From CAVRIA01 sp963721115 (GTDB taxonomy: Bacteria > Desulfobacterota > Binatia > HRBIN30 > CADEER01), in the NCBI GenBank assembly GCA_963721115.1, contig CAVRIA010000004.1, positions 248,001 through 312,000 of the forward strand: 64,000 bases of DNA. The letters are read 5' to 3'. The notes under the pieces were generated by a model. That model searched no databases. It worked only from the letters and a program-made list of their open reading frames with translations, and was not told the origin of the DNA. How positions within the stretch are numbered: position 1 is the first letter of the stretch; the number at the start of each line of letters is the position of its first letter. Below are positions 42,737 through 51,512 of the stretch, one piece after another. Both the position numbers and the translations under genes were made by a program.

Positions 42737-42847
42737 GCCCTGAACAGCCGCGGGCGGCCAAAATGGGGACGTTGGGGCGGAAGGGGCGATTCGCGGAAAG
42801 CCGGGTGGATAGTTGACGCATAGACTATCGGTTGCTACTCGCGTGGT

Positions 42848-43218
42848 ATGCCGCGTGGGCCCCGACTTGATACCGTGGGAGTGCTTCACCACGTCATGGT
42901 GCGGGGCATCGAGCGCCGAGCCATCTTTGTGAGCGACCGCGATCGGGAGGGATTCTGTACTCGTCTCGGTGATTTGGTTCTCGGAACCGAAACCGCGGTC
43001 TATGCGTGGTCTCTGATTCCCAATCATTTTCACCTGCTCCTGCGCAGCGGCGAGCTCCTCTGTCGGCTTTCATGCGGCGCCTGCTAACCGGGTATGCCGT
43101 GGCTTTCAATCGCCGCCACCGCCGCACCGGCCATCTTTTCCAGAACCGCTTCAAGTCTATCGTCGTCGAGGAAGAGCCGTACCTCCTCAGGAGCTCGTGC
43201 GCTACATTCATCCGCTAG
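42848..43218 (+). pseudogene. REP-associated tyrosine transposase (RAYT), truncated
   Basis: Y1/HUH transposase of the IS200-like TnpA-REP family: MPRGPRLDTVGVLHHVMVRG, RRAIFVSDRDRE, IPNHFHLLLRSG (HUH motif HFH), then in the next frame GYAVAFNRRHRRTGHLFQNRF with the catalytic Tyr. A frameshift near 43060 and loss of the usual ELVRYIHLNPxRA continuation make it inactive. RAYTs move REP palindromes, several of which exist in this window. Confidence 0.75.
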
Positions 43219-44375
43219 CAGCTGATTGCTGATCGTCTCTGCGGCCAGCTCGCGGGGACTTCGACATAACTCGAATTCAGCTCGGAGACCGCTCGGCAGC
43301 CCAGCAGCTTGAGCGTGCGGACCAGATCCGAGCGGAGGATCTCCAACGCCCGCCAGACGCCGGCTTCTCCGGCGGCCCCCAGCCCATAGGCATACGCCCG
43401 GCCGATGAGTACCGCGCGAGCGCCCATGCACAGCGCCTTTGCCACGTCGCTGCCGCTGCGGACGCCTCCGTCCATCAGCACCTCGGCTTGCTCTCCCACC
43501 GCCGCCACGACCTCCGGCAGCGCCCGAAGACTGGCGGAAACACCGTCCAACTGCCGGCCGCCGTGATTGGAAACCACGACCGCAGCAGCGCCGCGATCCA
43601 CCGCCCGCCGCGCATCCTCGCCGGTGAGAACCCCCTTGATCACCACGGGACCGCTCCACGCCTCCCGGATCCAACGCAGGTCATCCCAGGTGACGGCCGC
43701 CTGCTCGAGAGCGATGCTCACGTCCGCATAGCTCATCGCCGCCCCCGATGGCAGGACCACATTGGCGAAGCTCATCAGCCCGACATCCCTCAGGAATGCG
43801 GCCAGCCAGCGGGGACGAGTTGCCAGCTGCGGCAAGAACCGAATCTTCTTCAACAGATCGCGGCCGAGCAACTCTTTGACGCCGCTTCTCAAGTCCCGCA
43901 CCCGCAACCCGGAATCCGCGGTGTCGATCGTGACCACCAGCGCGGCGAATCCCGCCGCCTGCGCCCGCGCGACCGCTGCACTGACCGCGTCCCGGCCGCC
44001 GGCAAGATAGAGCTGGTACTACGCCGGCCCACGCGACGCCGCCTTCACCTCTTCCAACCTGCATCCCGAGAGCGTTGAAAGAATGTACGCCGTGCCCGCC
44101 CGGCCCGCCGCGCGCGAGGCCGCCACCTCGCCCATCGGCCAGAACAGGCGACTGCTGCCCACGGGAGCGAGCAAAATCGGAACCTCGAGCCGGGTGTCAA
44201 GCACCTCGCTCCGAAGGTCGCAGTCCAGCCCGGCGACGGCATTGCGGGGTCGAAACGTGACCTCAACCGGCCAGCGGCCGGAAAGGTTGCGCCAGGAGCA
44301 GGCGGCGGCCCTTGGGCTGATCGAATCCCCGGGTTGCCACAGACCTGGCGCTCTGCCATTTGCGGAGTATGACAT
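43215..44375 (-). pseudogene. FMN-dependent alpha-hydroxy-acid dehydrogenase with internal TAG
   Basis: LldD/glycolate-oxidase family. C-terminal half intact: VVTIDTADSGLRVRDLR, WIREAWSGPVVIKGVL, AVVVSNHGGRQLDG, VLMDGGVRSGSDVAKAL, AVLIGRAYAYGL. The 5' half reads VPILLAPVGSSRLFWPMGEVAASRAA, GTAYILSTLSGCRLEEV and stops at TAG 44019-44021 where the family has Trp before FQLY, then continues in the same frame as YQLYLAGGRDAV. The N-terminal 40-50 residues are also missing where the gene meets the divergent glutathione peroxidase. Confidence 0.78.
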
Positions 44376-44854
44376 TCTACGACTTCAGTGCTCAGACGAT
44401 CGACGGAACGGAGCAGTCGTTGCGCGACTACGCGGGCAAGGTGGTGTTGGTGGTGAACGTTGCCTCGCAGTGCGGGTTGACGCCACACTATGCGGGCCTT
44501 CAGGAGCTGTACGAGAGCTATCGCGACCGCGGCTTGGTGGTGCTCGGTTTTCCCTGTAACCAGTTTGGCTCGCAGGAGCCGGGGAGCGAGCAGGAGATCA
44601 AGACGTTCTGCGAGACGCGCTTTGGCGTCACCTTCCCGATGTTCGCCAAGCTCGACGTCAACGGCGCGAGCCGGCATCCGCTGTATGCCTTCCTGACGGA
44701 GCAGCCGACACAGCCCGACGGGCCGGGCGACATTCAGTGGAACTTTGCCAAGTTCCTCATCGACCGCTCCGGCAACGTCGCAGCGCGCTTCGCGCCACCG
44801 ACGAAGCCGGTGTCCGACGAGATCGTCGGCGCGATCGAGCAGAAGCTCGGATAG
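44369..44854 (+). CDS. Glutathione peroxidase family thiol peroxidase
   Basis: 161 residues; reduces peroxides with thiols. Peroxidatic C35 in NVASQCGLT (Cys, not Sec), Q65 in FPCNQFGSQEPG, W124-N125 in QWNFAKFLID complete the active site. A second Cys in IKTFCETRFG suits a thioredoxin-dependent mechanism. ATG 44369 overlaps the start region of the broken divergent dehydrogenase. Intact. Confidence 0.93.
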   Translation: MTFYDFSAQTIDGTEQSLRDYAGKVVLVVNVASQCGLTPHYAGLQELYESYRDRGLVVLGFPCNQFGSQEPGSEQEIKTFCETRFGVTFPMFAKLDVNGASRHPLYAFLTEQPTQPDGPGDIQWNFAKFLIDRSGNVAARFAPPTKPVSDEIVGAIEQKLG

Positions 44855-44867
44855 GGTGTTGGGTGTC

Positions 44868-44896
44868 GGGTGTGGGGCGTCGTGCCCGCCACACCC
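44868..44896 (+). terminator. Hairpin after the glutathione peroxidase
   Basis: GGGTGTGG (44868-44875) pairs with CCACACCC (44889-44896), inner GGC/GCC; 14 bp past the stop codon. Confidence 0.6.
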
Positions 44897-44994
44897 AAGA
44901 CTCAATCGGTGGTGACCCCGCCGACCGCATGCGTAGAGGCGTAGAGGGTAGTCTGCGACGATCGATCGGCTGTCAGTGAGGGCCCCGGGCTGCG

Positions 44995-45757
44995 CCGGAT
45001 CATTCGAGCTGAGAAACACAGGGACTGCCGGAACAGGCTGAGGCTGAGGCTCAGGCTCGGGCTAAGGACGGTGCGCGCTTCGCGCGGTCTTTGGGATCGA
45101 TCCCCAGCCTCAGCCCGAGCCCCAGCCTTTGCCTACGAACCCGGGCACAGCCCGGGCGAGTTTCAGGCCAGCGCCGCCACCGGCGTGCCGCCGGATCATT
45201 CGAGCTGAGAAACACAGGGACTGCCGGAACAGGCTGAGGCTGAGGCTCAGGCTCGGGCTGAGGACGGTGCGCGCTTCGCGCGGTCTTTGGGATCGATCCC
45301 CAGCCTCAGCCCGAGCCCCAGCCTTTGCCTACGAACCCGGGCACAGCCCGGGCGAGTTTCAGGTCAGCGCCGCCACCGGCGTGCGCCGGATCATTCGAGC
45401 TGAGAAACACAGGGACTGCCGGAACAGGCTGAGGCTGAGGCTCAGGCTCGGGCTGAGGACGGTGCGCGCTTCGCGCGGTCTTTGGGATCGATCCCCAGCC
45501 TCAGCCCGAGCCCCAGCCTTTGCCTACGAACCCGGGCACAGCCCGGGCGAGTTTCAGGTCAGCGCCGCCACCGGCGTGCCGCCGGATCATTCGAGCTGAG
45601 AAACACAGGGACTGCCGGAACAGGCTGAGGCTGAGGCTCAGGCTCGGGCTGAGGACGGTGCGCGCTTCGCGCGGTCTTTGGGATCGATCCCCAGCCTCAG
45701 CCCGAGCCCCAGCCTTTGCCTACGAACCCGGGCACAGCCCGGGCGAGTTTCAGGTCA
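44995..45757 (+). repeat. Four tandem copies of a 196-bp unit with internal hairpin
   Basis: Units start at GGATCATTCGAGCTGAGAAA at 44997, 45193, 45388 and 45584 (periods 196, 195, 196) and are nearly identical; the fourth stops near 45757. Within each, CAGGCTCGGGCTGAGG pairs with CCTCAGCCCGAGCC across a loop holding GCGCGCTTCGCGCG and GGGATCGATCCCC. The array is bracketed by GTCAGTGAGGGCCC at 44972 and 45753. No gene; frames across it are repeats of one another. Confidence 0.92.
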
Positions 45758-45827
45758 GTGAGGGCCCTGACGGAGTGAGGAGTGTTCGGCGGCACGACGG
45801 CGGCTGAGCCGGGTCCGGCAACCTGTG

Positions 45828-46295
45828 TCACTGCTTCATCATGGCTTGATAGCGGCGTCCCATCTCCTCCGGCGAGACGTCTTCGATGTGGCTCGCGAAC
45901 ATCCAGCGATGCCCGAAGGGATCCGACAGCGTCGCGGAGAGATCGCCGTAGAACTCATCGGTCGGCGGCCGTTCGATCTTGGCACCGGCGGCACCGGCAC
46001 GTGTGACCAGCGCGTCGACGTCTCCCACGTACAGGTGGATCGTTACGGCGGTGCCGCCGAGCGATTGCGGACTGATGGCGCCGTGGTCTGGGTACTCGTC
46101 GGCGAGCATGATCACGGCGTCGCCGATCTTCATCTCTGCATGCCCGATCTTTCCGCTGGGCTCGGCCAGACGCATGAACTCGGTCGCTCCGAACGCCTGC
46201 TTGTAGAACTCAATGGCGCGCGCGGCGTCGCGACAGCACAAGTACGGGGTTGCTCCATGGAAGCCGTCGGGGATTGCTTTGGCGGTGCTCGTCAT
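45828..46295 (-). CDS. VOC-family (glyoxalase/PhnB-like) protein
   Basis: 155 residues, ATG 46295 after AAAGGAGG. FHGATPYLCCRDAARAIEFYKQAFGA, IGHAEMKIGDAVIML and FYGDLSATLSDPFGHRWMFAS are the PhnB-like VOC pattern. Single domain. Last gene of the ECF-sigma/VOC set; probably a metal-dependent enzyme or ligand binder of unknown substrate. Confidence 0.88.
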   Translation of the reverse strand: MTSTAKAIPDGFHGATPYLCCRDAARAIEFYKQAFGATEFMRLAEPSGKIGHAEMKIGDAVIMLADEYPDHGAISPQSLGGTAVTIHLYVGDVDALVTRAGAAGAKIERPPTDEFYGDLSATLSDPFGHRWMFASHIEDVSPEEMGRRYQAMMKQ

Positions 46296-46450
46296 GCGTT
46301 CCTCCTTTGCGTCGGCAGTCTGGGTGTCTCGGTTGGCTGCTCGAGGATCTACGACAGCCGAGCGTCGATGATGCTCAGCATCGCCATGGTCTCGACGATA
46401 CGTGTGACGCGCAAGCCGGCCGCTGCCCAGGGCGATGGCTTGCGGCGCAC

Positions 46451-46882
46451 TCATACCGTCGCCCACGGGTCATACGTGCCGAAGTTCCAGACATGGCCTT
46501 CGGGATCGCGACAACTGTAACCGCGTCCGCCGTAGTCCTCGTCTTTGATCTCCATCACAATCTGCGCGCCGGCGGCGACCGCGCGGCGATAATGTACGTC
46601 GGCGTCGGCGACAATGATGTAGGCGCTCTGCGTCGCGACGCCGCCCACCTGTCCGGGGGGCTTCACGAGCTTGCCGAACGCGTCGTTGCCTGCCGAGCCC
46701 AGCATGATCATGCCGTTGCCGAAGCTGAGCTGGGCGTGCGCGATGGTGCCGGTGTCGCCCGGGACGACCAGATGTTCTTCGAAGCCGAAGGCCTTGCACA
46801 ACCATGCGATGGCAGCGGCGGCATCCTGGTAGCGCATGGTTGGAATCACGGTGGCGCGGGTCTGTTTGGCGTTCTCAGCCAT
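46451..46882 (-). CDS. VOC-family protein
   Basis: 143 residues. VIPTMRYQDAAAAIAWLCKAFGF, AHAQLSFGNGMIMLGS and GYSCRDPEGHVWNFGTYDPW give one VOC domain of the type often found beside ECF sigma factors. The downstream 155 bp to the next VOC gene has no feature. Confidence 0.88.
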   Translation of the reverse strand: MAENAKQTRATVIPTMRYQDAAAAIAWLCKAFGFEEHLVVPGDTGTIAHAQLSFGNGMIMLGSAGNDAFGKLVKPPGQVGGVATQSAYIIVADADVHYRRAVAAGAQIVMEIKDEDYGGRGYSCRDPEGHVWNFGTYDPWATV

Positions 46883-46905
46883 AAGCGACCTCCCTGTGCT
46901 GTGAG

Positions 46906-48777
46906 CTAGTCGTCGCTCTGTGCGTGCGGCGCAGCGACAAACCAGGCGTTGCCGAGGGGGTCCCGCACGTGCGCCATGCGATGTCCCCAGGGCATGTCTT
47001 TGGGTGGCTGCTGCGGCGTCGCGCCGGCACGCAGCGCACGATCATAGGCGGCGTCGACGTCGGTCACCGTCAGATAGAATGCCGAGTGGGTGGGCGGATA
47101 GCCGGCGATCGCCTCGCCCATCATCAGCAGCGAATCGCCGATGCGCAGCTCGGCGTGATCGTGCGGCGGGTCGCCGCCACGGTCGAAGACGATGACTTCG
47201 GCGGCGAACGCGGCCTTCAAGAAGTCGATGGTCTTGCCCACCTCGTGCACGTGCAGGAACGGCGTCATACTGTGGAAGGCGACCGGTGCCTCCGCGGCTG
47301 TCGGTTCATGCACGGCCGGTACGGTGCTTCCGAGGGGCGCGTTGATCCACCACTGATTGCCGCTCGGATCCTGCACGCCGGCATTGCGGTAGCCCCAGGG
47401 CTGATCAGTGGGCTCCTGCAACGCGACCCCGCCTGCCTCGATCGCCCGCCGGTAAGCCGCGTCGGTGTCGTTCACGTAGAGGTGATAGACCGTGGGCATC
47501 GGCTGATACGGGCCATGTGCCTCGCCCATCTCGACCACCGACTCGCCGATACGGATCTTGGCGTGGACGACGCTGCCGTCCGGTGCCTGTGCGCGGAACG
47601 CTTCTTCCGCCCCGAAAGCGCGCTTCAAGAAATCAATCAGCTGTGGCGCTCCCCGCGGGTGGAGGTAGGAGCTGATGCTGTGCAAGCCTTCCGGGACGTA
47701 CGTGGACGCCGGTTCCTTCGCGCCTTCTCGCCTGTGCGTTCCGATGTACCAGTGGTTGCCGAACGGATCGCGGACGCCGGCTTCGCGGTCACCGTAGTGC
47801 TGGTCGACGGGCTCTTGCATGGACCTGGCGCCGGCGCGTAGCGCGCGTGCGTACACGACATCGGCATCGGGGACATACAGGTGCAGTGCTGTGGGTGCGG
47901 GTTGCCCCCCCGTGGCGACCGCCTCGCCGATCCCGAGCGCCGAGTCGCCGATGCGCACCTCGGCGTGGGCGATGCTGCCGTCCGGTCGCAGGTGGCGGGA
48001 GACCTCCTCCGCGTCGAAGGCCCCCTTGAGGAAGTCGATCAGCCCGGGGGCGTCGTGCACAGGGAGGCAGGGCTCGACCACGTAGGAGCTCTCGGTGGGC
48101 GTGGCCGCCGGCTCCCCGGCTTCTTTCATCCAGGCCTCGGCGCGCCGTTGCATTTCATCGACCGAGACGTCCTCTTGGTGCGTGCCGACGACCCACACGT
48201 GTCCGAACGGATCGGCGAGACGTCCGGCGCGGTCGCCGTAGAACTGATCGGCGATGGGAATCAGCACCTTGGCCCCGGCGCTGATGGCGCGCTCGGCGAA
48301 GGCGTCGACGTCTTCGACGTACAGTTGGATGGGCACTGCGGAGCCGCCGAGCGCCTGCGGGCTGAGGTTGCCCCATGCGGGCGCCTCCGGAGCAATGGCA
48401 ATGCGTGAGTCGCCCACCTGGATTTCCGCATGCACGACGTGGCCGTTCGGGTCTGCAAAGCGCATCAGCTCGGTGGCACCGAAGGCGCGCTGATAGAAGT
48501 CGATGGCGACGCCCGGATCGCGCAGCACCAGGCACGGCGTTGCCGTGTGGTAGCCCTCAGGGACGGGACGCGGCGGCGGCGCGGCGGCGCGGTGTTGCAG
48601 GTCCGCCTTCAGCTGCGCCCTGAAATCGGCGCGCGGCAGATCGCACAGGTCGGCCGCAATCTGCAGCAGCGGCGCCAGCTTCGGATCGAGTCGCGGCGGT
48701 GGGGCAGCGGCCATCAGCGCCTCCACGGCATCGTTGAGTTGCTCATTCAAGTTGCGCGCGCCACTTCGCTTAGCCAT
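46906..48777 (-). CDS. Four-domain VOC protein
   Basis: 623 residues: a helical N-terminal part (about 1-72) and four consecutive VOC domains beginning near residues 75, 230, 360 and 495. Each repeats the pattern IDF-(Y/L)-K-x-AF-x-AE, HAE-(I/V)-x-IGDS and DPFGN-x-W. Most VOC proteins have one or two such units, so a four-unit chain is unusual; it could build two pseudo-dimeric sites in one polypeptide. ATG 48777 overlaps the sigma-factor stop by 8 bases, so it is co-translated. Intact. Confidence 0.88.
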   Translation of the reverse strand: MAKRSGARNLNEQLNDAVEALMAAAPPPRLDPKLAPLLQIAADLCDLPRADFRAQLKADLQHRAAAPPPRPVPEGYHTATPCLVLRDPGVAIDFYQRAFGATELMRFADPNGHVVHAEIQVGDSRIAIAPEAPAWGNLSPQALGGSAVPIQLYVEDVDAFAERAISAGAKVLIPIADQFYGDRAGRLADPFGHVWVVGTHQEDVSVDEMQRRAEAWMKEAGEPAATPTESSYVVEPCLPVHDAPGLIDFLKGAFDAEEVSRHLRPDGSIAHAEVRIGDSALGIGEAVATGGQPAPTALHLYVPDADVVYARALRAGARSMQEPVDQHYGDREAGVRDPFGNHWYIGTHRREGAKEPASTYVPEGLHSISSYLHPRGAPQLIDFLKRAFGAEEAFRAQAPDGSVVHAKIRIGESVVEMGEAHGPYQPMPTVYHLYVNDTDAAYRRAIEAGGVALQEPTDQPWGYRNAGVQDPSGNQWWINAPLGSTVPAVHEPTAAEAPVAFHSMTPFLHVHEVGKTIDFLKAAFAAEVIVFDRGGDPPHDHAELRIGDSLLMMGEAIAGYPPTHSAFYLTVTDVDAAYDRALRAGATPQQPPKDMPWGHRMAHVRDPLGNAWFVAAPHAQSDD

Positions 48778-49327
48778 GTGCCTTACCCATGCGCGCTCGC
48801 AAACGTTGCAAGGCCCGGAACTGCAGCTGCTTCACGGCGCCGTCACTGCGCCCCAGCACGCCCCCGACCTCGCTGATGCTGCGCTGCTCGGCGAAACGCA
48901 TCGTGATCACCCGGCGCTGATCCTCGGGAAGCTCCTGCACCAGCTGGAAGAGACGCGCCCGCTGGTGGACATCTTCCATGCTGACCTCCTCCGGATCGTC
49001 TGCCTCGGGTAGTTTCCGTTCACGTGCGCTTCGCTGCACGTGGTCGATGATCGCGTTGGCGGCGATCCGCAGCAACCAGGCCGCGAACGGTGCGCCGCGC
49101 CACTCGAAACGTGGGAGGTAGGCCAGGGCTTGGTGAAAAACATCCGCGGTCAGATCCTCGGCCGTCGTGCGATCGCCGACGCGGCGCGCGATGTAGGCGT
49201 AGACCCGTTCGAAATTGTGCTCGTAGAGGTCCGCAAAACGGCGCGGATCACGCTGCGCCGCTTCGATCAGGAGCCGATCGTCGGGTTCCTTCGGACGAGC
49301 CTTCAAAACAGATCCCCCGTGCGCCAT
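48770..49327 (-). CDS. ECF-family RNA polymerase sigma factor
   Basis: 185 residues from ATG 49327. Region 2 (FADLYEHNFERVYAYIARRVG, AEDLTADVFHQALAYLPRF) and region 4 (LPEDQRRVITMRFAEQRSISEVGGVLGRSDGAVKQLQFRAL) are complete. No anti-sigma gene is adjacent; the downstream VOC genes are the obvious targets or sensors. It heads a four-gene minus-strand unit. Confidence 0.92.
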   Translation of the reverse strand: MAHGGSVLKARPKEPDDRLLIEAAQRDPRRFADLYEHNFERVYAYIARRVGDRTTAEDLTADVFHQALAYLPRFEWRGAPFAAWLLRIAANAIIDHVQRSARERKLPEADDPEEVSMEDVHQRARLFQLVQELPEDQRRVITMRFAEQRSISEVGGVLGRSDGAVKQLQFRALQRLRARMGKAHG

Positions 49328-49390
49328 GTGTACAATTGTATAAACCGGCGCCGGCCGCAAAAGTTACGGGCTCTTCCCGCTCGCCCTGAG

Positions 49391-49426
49391 CCCTTCGACG
49401 TTGATCAGGACATGCTTGTCGAAGGG
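49391..49426. repeat. CCCTTCGAC palindrome
   Basis: CCCTTCGAC (49391) and GTCGAAGGG (49418) form a 9-bp stem, the common environmental-genome REP-like sequence. A partial copy occurs near 58005 (CCCCTTCGACAAGCCCAGGG). Confidence 0.6.
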
Positions 49427-49427
49427 C

Positions 49428-49767
49428 GTTTCGACTTTTTCAACGGGCTGATAGGAGGGAACGAATATGGATCGAACCGGCGCGAAGTGCGACCAGAATC
49501 GGTAGAGTATTGGACGTCCACCAGCTTCAGGGCAGTGGCCGAGCTCGGGTGGAAGGTGCCCCGGCGCTTGCCACGGTGACGGAGGATCACAAGTTCGACC
49601 GTTCGACCTTCTGGCCGTTCGTGCCGTTCGGGGAGGCTGGTGAAGGGGAAAATCACGGGGACGTTCCTGAAAAGATGAAAAGACGAGTGGACGGTTCCTT
49701 TGTGTCTCGCGCCCGGGCATGAGGCTGCGGAGCTGATGGGCTGACCGTCGGCGCCATTGATGACCCT
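49428..49767. other. No convincing gene
   Basis: A minus-strand frame of 83 codons (49405-49656) exists but has no family signal, no ribosome-binding site and overlaps the palindrome; nothing else seen. Confidence 0.4.
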
Positions 49768-50190
49768 ATGAAGATCCGCGCGTTCTCAATCGCCGATGAA
49801 GCTGCAGTAATCGAGCTCTGGCATCGCTGCGATCTCGTGCGGCCCTGGAACGATCCGCACAAAGACATTCAGCGGAAGCTCACCACTCAGCCCGAGTTGT
49901 TTCTGGTCGGTGAGATCGCAGGCCAGGTCGTCGCCTCTGTCATGGCTGGGTATGATGGCCACAGAGGTTGGGTCAATTACCTGGCGGTCTCGCCGGAGCA
50001 TCGCAACGCCGGCCTTGGTTGCGCGCTCATGCGCCACGTCGAGGCTGCGCTCGAGGCCCGTGGCTGTCCCAAGCTGAATCTGCAGGTCCGCGCCACGAAT
50101 GATGCCGTGTTGGAGTTCTATCGACGCATCGGCTACGCAAAAGACGAGGTTGTGAGCCTCGGCAAGCGACTCATCCCCGATGCGTCATGA
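49768..50190 (+). CDS. GNAT-family acetyltransferase
   Basis: 140 residues. MKIRAFSIADEAAVIELWHRCDL, VNYLAVSPEHRNAGLGCALM (acetyl-CoA loop R-N-A-G-L-G), VRATNDAVLEFYRRIGY. This is the YpeA-like type that acetylates small molecules or protein termini. Intact; no operon partner. Confidence 0.9.
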   Translation: MKIRAFSIADEAAVIELWHRCDLVRPWNDPHKDIQRKLTTQPELFLVGEIAGQVVASVMAGYDGHRGWVNYLAVSPEHRNAGLGCALMRHVEAALEARGCPKLNLQVRATNDAVLEFYRRIGYAKDEVVSLGKRLIPDAS

Positions 50191-50342
50191 CTACGAAGCG
50201 TCGAGGCCTCCATCCCGGTCGGATACTTCGATAGGACCTCGACATCACGGTCGATTCCCTCGCGAGACTGCCGACTCCTTTTGGGGTAAAGCCTTCGTGC
50301 TGCTTCACGAAGCGGCGGTCTCGCGATTGGACCTGACAGTGG

Positions 50343-51128
50343 ATGAGCGGAAATCGACGAATGGGGAAGCCGCTCGGTGGAAAAGTGGCGCTGGTCACCG
50401 GCGCAACGCGACTGGCGGGAATCGGCGCCGCGATCGCCAACGCTCTGGCGGGAGCGGGGGCCGACATCGGCCTCGGCTATTTCCGCCCCTACGACCGCCA
50501 GCAGCCGTGGGGGGTCGAGGACTCGGAACCCGAACAGCTCTTGGCGCAACTGCGTCGTCTCGGCGTGTGCGCGGCCGGGTTCGAGGTGGATTTGTCTCGC
50601 TCCGAAGGTGCCGCCGAGCTGTTCGCGTCGGTGCGGGAATCGCTCGGCCCCGTTCACATTCTGGTCAACAACGCGGCCTACTCCGCGCAAGTGTCGATCG
50701 AGCAGCTCACCGGCGAGGAGCTGGATCGCCACTACGCCGTGAATCTGCGCGCTACTTCGCTCCTCTGCGCCGCGTTCGCCCGCCATTGCCCGTCCGGCGG
50801 CGGCCGCATCATCAATCTCACGTCCGGGCAGGGGTTGTCTCCCATGCCGGAGGAACTGGCCTACGCGGCGACGAAAGGCGCAATCGAGGCGCTCACCCTC
50901 AGTCTCAGCGCGGCGTTGGCCGGCAAGGGCATCACGGTGAACGCCGTGGATCCCGGTCCCACCGATACCGGCTGGCTCACTCGTGAGCTGTACGAGTCGC
51001 TGCTGGCCCAGGCGTCCATGGGCCGGCTGGGCACGCCCGAGGATGCCGCCAGGCTCGTGGCGTTCCTCGCGTCGGAGGAGGCCGGGTGGATCACGGGGCA
51101 GATCCTCCGTTCGCGGGGCGCCAGCTGA
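50343..51128 (+). CDS. Short-chain dehydrogenase/reductase, FabG-like
   Basis: 261 residues. TGATRLAGIGAAIA cofactor motif (one residue longer than TGxxxGIG), NNAAYS, Ser in NLTSGQ, YAATK. AGAGADIGLGYFRPYDRQQPWGVEDS gives a longer beta2-alpha3 loop. ATG 50343 or 50361. Substrate unknown. Confidence 0.88.
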   Translation: MSGNRRMGKPLGGKVALVTGATRLAGIGAAIANALAGAGADIGLGYFRPYDRQQPWGVEDSEPEQLLAQLRRLGVCAAGFEVDLSRSEGAAELFASVRESLGPVHILVNNAAYSAQVSIEQLTGEELDRHYAVNLRATSLLCAAFARHCPSGGGRIINLTSGQGLSPMPEELAYAATKGAIEALTLSLSAALAGKGITVNAVDPGPTDTGWLTRELYESLLAQASMGRLGTPEDAARLVAFLASEEAGWITGQILRSRGAS

Positions 51129-51512
51129 CCGAGTTGAACGATGGGGGAGGTACGGTGCTGGTTCCGTCGCCGCGCAATGGATGTAGTTGCGACGCTCGGT
51201 CGCGTACCGGCAGCGCGAACATCGTAGCCGTGCCCACGCCTGCCGTTCGCCCGCTCGCACATACATCGACTTTACCGCACCCGTACCGTCACATTGCTCG
51301 CGACGGGCTGGCGCCGGATAGGACTTGCCCGAGTGTCTCGGAATTGCGCTAAGGCATGTGGAGTGCTGCTGTTTTCGAGCCCGAACCGCTGCTGGAACGC
51401 GGCGCAGGATGGACGATTTCACGAGCTCCGTCACCAGACGAACCACCGGACCTGATCCAGCCGATGGCGGCCATCGTCGCTCTGGGGAATCCTCGGGGGA
51501 GAGGGAACCGAT
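51129..51512. other. Intergenic, no gene seen
   Basis: About 380 bp between the SDR and the kinase. Overlapping low-quality frames exist, one (51356 onward) running into the kinase N-terminal region in a different frame, which may mean the kinase start is misplaced by an indel. Confidence 0.4.

Noticed and set aside
44995..45757. CRISPR array
   Set aside because: The repeat is 196 bp, contiguous and without unique spacers; no cas genes.
49405..49656. 83-codon minus-strand frame
   Set aside because: No homology-like motif, no start signal, partly overlaps the CCCTTCGAC palindrome.
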